From NCBI RefSeq assembly GCF_016863495.1, contig NZ_BOOZ01000002.1:248001-312000 (forward strand): 64,000 nt of DNA, written 5' to 3'. Of the stretch, positions 54,528 to 64,000 are shown piece by piece; the first letter of the stretch is position 1; every line of letters starts with the position of its first letter. The position numbers and the translations under genes were made by a program. Source of the stretch: Micromonospora andamanensis (lineage in GTDB: Bacteria; Actinomycetota; Actinomycetes; Mycobacteriales; Micromonosporaceae). Under the pieces are notes generated by a model, which worked only from the letters and a program-made list of their open reading frames with translations, did no database searches and was not told the DNA's origin.

Positions 54528-55367
54528 GTGCTGACGGCGCCGGTGCGGCAACTCGGGGAATCGGAACGGCGCGCGGTCGAGCGGTTGCTCGACCTGGACC
54601 CGTTCGCGAGCGCTCAGGTCGCGGAGCGGGTCGCCGCGCGCGGGCTGGCGTGGTGGCGGGCCGAGGGCCGGGTCCTGGGGTACGGCTCCCGCCGTCACCT
54701 CGAATCGGTCTGTTGGCTCGGTGGAAACCTCACCCCGGTGCTGGCCGGCCCGCAGGCCATCGCCGCCTTCGCCGACCTGCTCGCCGGCGAGGAACGGCTC
54801 TGTTCCTCGATCGTCGGGCGCGCCGACGCCGTGCTGCAACTGTGGGACCGCCTCTCCGACACCTGGGGCCCGGCCCGCGACGTACGCCCCAACCAGCCGT
54901 TGCTGGTCACCGACGCGCTGCCCCTGGTCCCGGTCGACCCGCAGGTACGCCGGGTGCGTAGCGGCGAGATCGACAAGCTCTTCCCGGCGGCCGTGGCGAT
55001 GTACACCGAGGAGGTCGGCGTCTCGCCGCTCGTCGACGACGGCGGGCGCGGGTACCGGCGCCGGGTCACCGACATGATCCGCTCCGGTCGGGCGTACGCC
55101 CGCTTCGTCGACGGCCAGGTGGTCTTCAAGGCCGAGCTGGCGGTCGTCACCCGGCGCACCGCGCAGGTCCAGGGGGTGTGGGTGGCACCCGAGTGGCGAG
55201 GGCGGGGGATCGCCACCGCCGCGATGGCCGCGGTGGTCAGTGACGCGCTGGCCCGGATCGCCCCGACGGTCAGCCTGTACGTCAACGACTTCAACCTGCC
55301 CGCCCGGCGCGTCTACGAGCGCTGCGGTTTCCGCCCGGTCGGCACCCTGGCGACAGTGCTGTTCTGA
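54528..55367 (+). CDS. GNAT acetyltransferase with DUF4081 domain
   Basis: 279 aa from GTG 54528, which follows CAGGCT by 7 nt; an earlier GTG at 54477 has no better support. The N-terminal half (about 5-130) is the DUF4081 region; the C-terminal GNAT domain (about 150-279) has VQGVWVAPEWRGRGIATAAMAAV (acetyl-CoA loop) and LYVNDFNLPARRVYERCGF. The position after ispG is that of Rv2867c. Substrate unknown. Confidence 0.88.
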   Translation: MLTAPVRQLGESERRAVERLLDLDPFASAQVAERVAARGLAWWRAEGRVLGYGSRRHLESVCWLGGNLTPVLAGPQAIAAFADLLAGEERLCSSIVGRADAVLQLWDRLSDTWGPARDVRPNQPLLVTDALPLVPVDPQVRRVRSGEIDKLFPAAVAMYTEEVGVSPLVDDGGRGYRRRVTDMIRSGRAYARFVDGQVVFKAELAVVTRRTAQVQGVWVAPEWRGRGIATAAMAAVVSDALARIAPTVSLYVNDFNLPARRVYERCGFRPVGTLATVLF

Positions 55368-55414
55368 CCTGCCCGGCGGTTCTTCGCCGGCTGTCTGCTG
55401 TCCGTGAAAATGCG

Positions 55415-55443
55415 TTGAGCCAGGCCGCCTGGCGAAGCAGGCT
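55415..55443 (+). promoter_or_regulatory. candidate promoter for the ABC exporter
   Basis: TTGAGC (55415-55420), 17-bp spacer, CAGGCT (55438-55443), 34 bp before the ATG. GGAGG lies between the promoter and the start. Confidence 0.45.
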
Positions 55444-55477
55444 GGAAACTCCGCCACCAGACCGGAGGAACCGACCC

Positions 55478-58400
55478 ATGCGCCTGCTCCGTGATCTGTG
55501 GGTCACCTCTTCGCGCCGGATGACCCTGGTGGCCGTCCTGATAATGCTCGGCGGCATCGGCCAGGCGGCCACCGCCGCGCTCGCCGGGCCGGTGCTGCTG
55601 CATCGCTCCGTCGGATTCTTCGTGCTGCTGTCGGTGGCACTTGTCGCGGCGGTGTTCAGCGACCTGGTGGTCAGCCTGGTGATGGCCGGGTTGACCGCGG
55701 ACTGGTCCGCTGACCTGCGTCGCCGACTGTGCCGGGTGGCGATGGGGCAGCCGGTGCCCGCCCTGGAGACGACACCGGTGGGGGAGATGCTCGACCGGAT
55801 CGACGGCGATGTGTATGACGTTGCGTCGGGGGTGCGCGGCCCCGGGGTACGGCTGGCCCAGGCGCTGGCCGTCGGCCTGCTGTCCACGCTCGTCGCGCTC
55901 ACCGTCTGGTGGCCGGCCGGGCTCGGCATGCTGCTGCTCTGCGTTCTGCTCGCGTTCACGTTGCGCCGTCCCGCCGCCCGGATCGCCCCGGCCCGGATGT
56001 ACGAGGAGGCGGCCTGGTCGGACCTCGCGGCGGTGATGGAGGAGTCGATCCACGGCCAGGACGACGTACGCACCAGTCTGGCCCGGCCGTACGTGCTGCG
56101 GCTGTACGCCCGCCGGGCCGCCGAGGTGCTGCGCCGGGGCCACCGGGTGTGGCAGATGTCGGCGCAGGTGAACACGGTCGCGGCCGGGGTGACCCGGGCC
56201 GGGGTGGCACTCGTCGTGCTCGGCGGGGTCTGGGCGCTCACCACCGGCCGGGTCGACGCCACCCGGATGACCGCGATCTGGCTGCTCGCACTCTCCCTCG
56301 GCATGACAGTCGAACACGTCAGCCGGATGGTGCCGGAGGTGCAGTACGCACTCGGCGCGTGGGGGCGGGTGCAACTGCTCGCCGCCGCCGCGCAGGAACC
56401 CAGCGGCGGCGCCGCCCCCAGCGACGGCGACCTGGTCATCCGCGACCTGACCTACCGCTACCCGAGCACCGGGCCGGACGCCGAGCGTGGTCCCGCGTTG
56501 CGCGACATCGACCTGACCTTCGTACGGGGCCGCTCGTACGCCCTGGTCGGCCGGACCGGGTCGGGTAAGTCCACACTGGCCAAGGTGCTCACCCGGGCGG
56601 TCGACGTGCCGGCGGGGACGGTTAGGCTCGGCGGGCGCGACGTGCTCGACCTCGACGTGGAGCAGTTGCGCCAGTGGATCGCCGTGGTGCCGCAGCGTAC
56701 CGAGATCCTCGCCGGCACCCTCGCCGAGAATGTGGCGCTGTTCGACCCGGCGCTGCTCGACGCCGCCGCCCGGGCCCTCGATGAGCTGGGGCTGGCCAAC
56801 TGGATCGCCGAGCTGCCGGCCGGCCTGGACACCCGCCTCGGCGAGGGCGGTCACGTGCTCTCCGCCGGTCAGGAACAGCTTGTCGCCTTCGCCCGGATCC
56901 TGGTGCGTGATCCGCACGTGGTGATCCTCGACGAGGCCACCGCCCGACTCGACCCGGTCACCGAGACGCGGGTACAACAGGCCACCGAGCGCCTGCTGCG
57001 CGACCGGATCGGCATCGTCATCGCCCACCGGCTGTCGTCGGTGAGCCGCTGCGACGAGGTGGTGGTGCTGGCCGACGGCGCGGTGGTCGAGGCCGCCCCG
57101 CTGGCCGAGTCGCGTCGCTTCGCCGAACTCCTCGCCGCCAGTCACGCGGGCGGTGTGACCGGCGACGCCGGGCTCGACCTGCTGGCCGGGGCGGACTGGC
57201 CGCGACCGGAACCGGTACTTGTCGGGGCCCTCTCGGCGGAGGCGACGATCGCCGCCGACAGAGGTGACCCGACCGGCCCGGTCGTCGAGGGCATCCGGGC
57301 CGCCGGCCCGCCGGACGGTACCGATTCGCGTGCCGACGCCGCCCCACCGGACCCACCGACCCGGTCCGTCGTCGGTGATCCCGCACCAGTGGTCGGACCC
57401 GAGCCGGTGGAACCGGCCGAGGGTCGGGAGACCGGTGGACACGAGGTGGGCGGACGTGACCTCGGGCGGTCGACGATCGACGCGCCACCCGGCGGTACGG
57501 ATGATCAGCGGCAGGCGTCCCGGGCCCGGACCCTGCGGGAGATCGGCCGGCTCTGCCTCAACGACCCCCGGTACGGTGCCGCGGCGGTGGGCATCTTCGC
57601 CGTGCTGGCGATCCTCGGCCTGGACGGGCCGGTGCTCGCCTGGCTCTGGGCCGACGTGGTCGACGGCACCGGCGACCCCTGGCTGCCCGCCGTGGGTATC
57701 GCGGCCGGGCTGATCCTCGCCATCCCGGCGCACTACTGGACCCACCTGTGGTTCCCGGCCTGGTGGGTCCGGCAGATGCTGCGGATCAGCGCGCGACTCG
57801 TGCACGGCCAGACCGGCCCGCGCCGGGTCAGCCGGCACACCCCGGCCGAGGTGGTCGCCCAGGGCGGTGACACCGAGCGGGTGGTCCAGCTCGCCGACAA
57901 CGTGCTCGACCAGACCGTCGGTCTGATCCTGCTTGTCGCCATGACCCTGATCACCGACAGTGTGGTACCGGGACTGTTCTTCCTCGGCACGATGGTGCTC
58001 TCCGGGCTGGCCGCCACCGCGTTCGGGCCGAGACTGGAACGGGCGGCCCGGGACACCGTCGCCGCCCGGGCTGCCTTCGCCACCGCGCTGGTCTCCACAC
58101 TGTCGGCGGCCCGCACGGTGAAGCTGGCCGGCGCCACCCGGCCGGTGCTGGCCCACCTCGCCAACCTCGACACCGTACGCAGCGAACGGCAGCGCCGGGA
58201 GATCGCCGTGCAGGTCTGGGCGCGCTCCACGCCGGCGGTGGCCAGCGGGCTGTTCCCGATCGGCGTGTGGGCGCTGTTCCTGGCCGGCGGACTCTCCACC
58301 GGAGCGGCGCTGGTCGCGGTCGCCACGCTGGGCGCGGCACGCTGGTTCGCGTGGACCACCGCGTCGTTGATCTCGCAGGTGCCGTCGGCGCGGGTCTGGA

Positions 58401-59194
58401 CCCGGCGGACGGCGGAGATGACCGGGATCGAGGCGTACTCGGCGCGGGTGCCGGGAGTCGACCTGGCCGCCGGCACCGCCCCCGCCCCGACGGTGCCACC
58501 GCGTACCGCGCTGCGGCGGCTGGAACTTGTCGGCTTCGGCGTCCGGCACACCGACGGCACCACAGCCGTACGCGACGTGGACCTGACAGTGGAACGCGGC
58601 CAACTGGTCCTCGTGGTCGGACCGGTCGGCTCGGGCAAGTCGTCGCTGCTGCGGGCCCTCGCGGGAATCGCCCCGCACACCGGGCTGCTGGCCTGGAACG
58701 GCGAGCCGGTGACCGAACCGGAGCTGTTCCTGCGCCCCAACCAGGTCGGCTACGTCGGGCAGCTGCCCCGGGTGCTGTCCGGCACGGTCGCCGACAACAT
58801 CACCCTCGGGCATCAGGTGGACGCCGCGCACGCGGTAAGCACCGCCCAGCTGGAGCACGACCTGGCCGCCACCGGTAGCGGGCTCGGCCTGCTCATCGGG
58901 CACAAGGGCACCCGGCTCTCCGGTGGACAGCTGCAACGGCTGGCGCTGGCCCGGGCGCTGGCTCCGCGTACCGAGCTGCTGGTGGCCGACGACGTTTCCT
59001 CAGCGCTCGACGTCACCACCGAACTGGCGCTGTGGCAGGCGTTGCGGGACCGGGGCGTCACGGTCGTCGGCTCCACCTCGAAGCGGGCCGCGCTGGTGCG
59101 GGCCGACCACGTGGTGGTGCTCATCGCCGGTACGGTGGCCGCCCAGGGTCCGTGGCGTGACCTGGACCGGCGCTGGGGTCACTTGGCCGGCTGA
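55478..59194 (+). CDS. fused two-half ABC exporter
   Basis: 1238 aa; ATG at 55478 with GGAGGA upstream. Order: TMD1 (about 1-320), NBD1 (about 325-545) with GRTGSGKST (357), LSAGQ (461), ILDEATARLD (483) and IAHRLSS (516); Pro/Gly/Asp linker (about 570-690); TMD2 (about 695-1000); NBD2 with GPVGSGKSS (1047), LSGGQ (1146), LLVADDVSSALD (1167). In NBD2 the catalytic Glu is Asp and the H-loop His is Ser (STSKR). Substrate unknown. No partner genes follow. Confidence 0.9.
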   Translation: MRLLRDLWVTSSRRMTLVAVLIMLGGIGQAATAALAGPVLLHRSVGFFVLLSVALVAAVFSDLVVSLVMAGLTADWSADLRRRLCRVAMGQPVPALETTPVGEMLDRIDGDVYDVASGVRGPGVRLAQALAVGLLSTLVALTVWWPAGLGMLLLCVLLAFTLRRPAARIAPARMYEEAAWSDLAAVMEESIHGQDDVRTSLARPYVLRLYARRAAEVLRRGHRVWQMSAQVNTVAAGVTRAGVALVVLGGVWALTTGRVDATRMTAIWLLALSLGMTVEHVSRMVPEVQYALGAWGRVQLLAAAAQEPSGGAAPSDGDLVIRDLTYRYPSTGPDAERGPALRDIDLTFVRGRSYALVGRTGSGKSTLAKVLTRAVDVPAGTVRLGGRDVLDLDVEQLRQWIAVVPQRTEILAGTLAENVALFDPALLDAAARALDELGLANWIAELPAGLDTRLGEGGHVLSAGQEQLVAFARILVRDPHVVILDEATARLDPVTETRVQQATERLLRDRIGIVIAHRLSSVSRCDEVVVLADGAVVEAAPLAESRRFAELLAASHAGGVTGDAGLDLLAGADWPRPEPVLVGALSAEATIAADRGDPTGPVVEGIRAAGPPDGTDSRADAAPPDPPTRSVVGDPAPVVGPEPVEPAEGRETGGHEVGGRDLGRSTIDAPPGGTDDQRQASRARTLREIGRLCLNDPRYGAAAVGIFAVLAILGLDGPVLAWLWADVVDGTGDPWLPAVGIAAGLILAIPAHYWTHLWFPAWWVRQMLRISARLVHGQTGPRRVSRHTPAEVVAQGGDTERVVQLADNVLDQTVGLILLVAMTLITDSVVPGLFFLGTMVLSGLAATAFGPRLERAARDTVAARAAFATALVSTLSAARTVKLAGATRPVLAHLANLDTVRSERQRREIAVQVWARSTPAVASGLFPIGVWALFLAGGLSTGAALVAVATLGAARWFAWTTASLISQVPSARVWTRRTAEMTGIEAYSARVPGVDLAAGTAPAPTVPPRTALRRLELVGFGVRHTDGTTAVRDVDLTVERGQLVLVVGPVGSGKSSLLRALAGIAPHTGLLAWNGEPVTEPELFLRPNQVGYVGQLPRVLSGTVADNITLGHQVDAAHAVSTAQLEHDLAATGSGLGLLIGHKGTRLSGGQLQRLALARALAPRTELLVADDVSSALDVTTELALWQALRDRGVTVVGSTSKRAALVRADHVVVLIAGTVAAQGPWRDLDRRWGHLAG

Positions 59195-59216
59195 GAGCGG
59201 GTCTGAGATCCGCAGA

Positions 59217-59250
59217 TCCGGCTGCCCTCGGCCGTCACCGGGCAGCCGGA
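59217..59250. terminator. bidirectional terminator
   Basis: Perfect 11-bp arms (59217-59227, 59240-59250) with a 12-nt loop, between the plus-strand exporter and the minus-strand OYE gene. Confidence 0.8.
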
Positions 59251-59258
59251 CCCGCCGG

Positions 59259-61069
<1,811 letters not shown>

Positions 61070-61077
<8 letters not shown>

Positions 61078-62035
61078 GCCCGTGCGGCGTCGTCCAGCCG
61101 AGCAGATCCGGACCGAGTGGAACGATGCCTGTCGGGTTGATCTCGCCATGGGTGGCGTAGTAGTGCCGCTTGTTGTGGTCGAAGTCGACTGTCTCCCCGA
61201 GGCCGGGCGTCTGGAACAGGTCCCGGGCGTACGCCCACAGCACCGGCATCTCGGTGAGTTTCTGCCTGTTGCACTTGAAGTGCCCGTGGTACGCCACGTC
61301 GAAGCGAACCAGGGTGGTGAACAGGCGCACGTCCGCCTCGGTGATCGAGTCACCCATCAGGTAACGCCGGCCGGCCAGCCGCTCCGACAGCGCGTCCAAC
61401 CGGATGAACAGGGCCTCGAACGCCTCGTCGTACGCCTGCTGGGTGGTGGCGAAGCCACATCGGTAGACGCCGTTGTTGACGTCCCGGTGGATCTCGGCCA
61501 TCAGCGCGTCCAGCTCCGGGCGCAGCTCGACCGGGTAGAGGTCCGGCGCGCCGGGAGCGTGCAACTGCCGCCACTCGGTGGACAGGTCCAGGGTCAGTTG
61601 CGGGTAGTCGTTTGTGACCACCCGGCCGGTACGGGTGTCGACAAGCGCCGGCACTGTCACCCGGCCGGTGTAGTCCGGATCGGTGGCCAGGTACGCCTCG
61701 GAGAGGAAACCGATGCCCAGCACCGGGTCGAAACCGTCCTGGTCGAGGGCGAACCGCCAGCCGCGATCGTCCCGGATCGGGTCGACGGTGCCCAGCGAGA
61801 TGGCGTCGGTCAGCCCGAGCAGGTTACGCACGATCAGCGCGCGGTGCGCCCACGGGCAGGCCCGGCACCAGATCAGCCGGTAGCGGCCCGGCTCCAGCGG
61901 CCAGCGGTCCTGCTCGTCCGGCCCACCACCCGGCGGCGCGGTCGAATGCGGGGTCACCCGACCGGTGAACCTGTTGGGTTGGCGGACGAACGCGCCGCCG
62001 CCGCTGGTTTCCGCGCTGAACTGGGCCCGTGCCAT
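61070..62035 (-). CDS. Xi-class glutathione S-transferase (hydroquinone reductase type)
   Basis: 321 aa. Catalytic Cys57/Cys60 region WCRACPWAHR; the Xi-class C-terminus is AYHGHFKCNRQKL and NKRHYYATHGEINPTGIVPLGPD. Known members reduce glutathionyl-hydroquinones. Actinobacteria use mycothiol, so a mycothiol-linked role is inferred. The start ATG at 62035 lies about 100 bp from the divergent thiolase gene. Confidence 0.92.
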
Positions 62036-62137
62036 GCCCCCAACCTATCGGCAGCCACCGGGGATATCCTGGCCGTCGGTGAGCCCGTGGACCCGTGGAC
62101 GCACCGTTCCGCCCTTCCCACCCCCGAAGGACTCGCG

Positions 62138-63340
<1,203 letters not shown>

Positions 63341-63355
63341 TCCGCAGGCACCGGC

Positions 63356-63388
63356 GGGAGATCGGGAAAAGAGCCTTGTGGATCTCCC
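63356..63388 (+). terminator. possible terminator after the thiolase gene
   Basis: 8-bp arms GGGAGATC (63356-63363) and GATCTCCC (63381-63388), 17-nt loop, 15 bp after the stop. Confidence 0.4.
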
Positions 63389-63457
63389 CCCGCGCGACGG
63401 ACCCGCCTAGAGTGGTCAGCATCACACGACCCACGGCGACGACGTGAGGTGCAACCA

Positions 63458-64000
63458 GTGCAGCAGCCGGACGGACTTCCCGCCGAGATCGACCTCTCCC
63501 GGCCCAGCGCGGCGCGGGTCTACGACTACTTTCTCGGCGGTGCCCACAACTTTGAGATCGACAGGCAACTGGCCGAGCAGATCGCGGCCATGACGCCGAA
63601 CCTGCCGGCGACCATGCGGGCCGGACGGGAGTTCCTCCGCCGGGCCGTACGCGTCCTGCTCGACGCCGGCATCGACCAGTTCCTGGACATCGGCTCCGGC
63701 ATCCCCACCGTCGGCAACGTGCACGAGGTCGCCCAGGCCGCGAACCCGAAGGCCCGGGTGGTCTACGTCGACATCGACCCGGTGGCTGTGGCACACAGCC
63801 GGGAACTGCTCGCCGGCAACGAGTTGACCAGTGCCATCCACGGCGACCTGCGGGATCCGGAGCGGATCCTGGCCGAGGCCGGTGCGCTGGACCTGCTCGA
63901 CTTCGGTCGGCCGTTGGGCATCCTGCTCGCCGGGGTGGTGCACTTCGTCCCGGACGCCGACAGTCCCGGTGCCATCCTGGCCACCCTGCGCGAGGCCGCC
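63458..64000 (+). CDS. SAM-dependent methyltransferase (Methyltransf_19), C-terminus cut
   Basis: 181 codons visible with no stop before the edge. GTG at 63458 follows GAGGT. The family opening is DLSRPSAARVYDYFLGGAHNFEID; SAM-binding motif LDIGSGIPT (about 78-86) with VVYVDIDPVAV. This is the large actinobacterial S-adenosyl methyltransferase family (DUF574), with unknown substrates. TAGAGT just upstream (about 63409) may be a -10. Confidence 0.88.
   Translation, partial: MQQPDGLPAEIDLSRPSAARVYDYFLGGAHNFEIDRQLAEQIAAMTPNLPATMRAGREFLRRAVRVLLDAGIDQFLDIGSGIPTVGNVHEVAQAANPKARVVYVDIDPVAVAHSRELLAGNELTSAIHGDLRDPERILAEAGALDLLDFGRPLGILLAGVVHFVPDADSPGAILATLREAA

Noticed and set aside
55313..58936. 1207-codon open frame on minus opposite the ABC exporter
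   Set aside because: Mirror frame of the exporter; repetitive His/Gly/Arg composition.
63395..63420. TTGTGG / TAGAGT as a full promoter for the last gene
   Set aside because: The spacer is about 26 bp, too long for a sigma70 promoter.

Overview
This is a very GC-rich (about 70% by eye) actinobacterial chromosome segment. The gene order smc - ftsY - amtB - glnB - glnD - ffh ... rpsP - khpA - rimM - trmD - rplS - lepB - rnhB ... xerC - dprA - comM - yraN ... rpsB - tsf - pyrH - frr - cdsA - rlmN ... dxr - rip1 - ispG - GNAT matches, from memory, the conserved block Rv2922c to Rv2867c of Mycobacterium tuberculosis. The protein style (Pro/Ala-rich disordered tails, many GTG starts) and the accessory genes point to Micromonosporaceae (Micromonospora/Salinispora type). 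This assignment rests on recognition, not on a search. I see no rRNA, tRNA, CRISPR array, insertion sequence or prophage.

Layout. 1-2156: a GH114-type lipoprotein cut by the window edge and a secreted CAP-domain protein, both on minus. 2528-7234: a small coiled-coil protein, SMC and a HAD phosphatase. 7361-9644 (minus): a DinB-like protein and a PhoD-type phosphatase. 9830-17970: ftsY, an APH-fold kinase, the nitrogen operon amtB-glnB-glnD behind a probable GlnR site, and ffh. 18037-22043: a Uma2 protein, an amidohydrolase, an archaeal/eukaryotic-type prolyl-tRNA synthetase and a DUF402 protein. 22294-28278: a ribosome and RNA-modification run, two tandem signal peptidases, a NUDIX protein, RNase HII and a DUF2469 protein. 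28511-34798: an M23 peptidase facing an aminotransferase, then xerC, dprA, comM and yraN on minus. 34945-43615: a membrane protein, rpsB, tsf, pyrH, frr, cdsA, rlmN and a DivIVA-like protein. 43775-50597 is more accessory: a small membrane protein, an MBL-Rieske fusion, a phytoene-desaturase-like flavoprotein, a YihY membrane protein, endonuclease V and a second Uma2 protein. 50698-55367: dxr, rip1, ispG and a GNAT protein. 55478-64000: a fused two-half ABC exporter, an OYE-type reductase, a DUF998 protein, a Xi-class GST, a thiolase and a truncated methyltransferase.

Themes. SRP targeting (ffh, ftsY) and signal peptide cleavage (two lepB) lie together. Ammonium uptake, the PII protein and its modifying enzyme form one unit. 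Translation factors alternate with rho-independent-like hairpins. Two MEP-pathway enzymes flank a site-2 protease in a coupled operon.

Most unusual observations. (1) Five intergenic copies of a palindromic element (core TTGATCATGARGTT / AACYTCATGATCAA) each sit just past a gene's 3' end; their inner arms differ between copies but stay complementary. (2) The fused ABC exporter has one predicted canonical and one degenerate ATP site. (3) At least nine genes have a -10-like hexamer 6-8 nt before the start codon and no Shine-Dalgarno, suggesting leaderless mRNAs. (4) Housekeeping proteins S2, S16, CdsA, Ffh and RNase HII carry low-complexity or repeat extensions.
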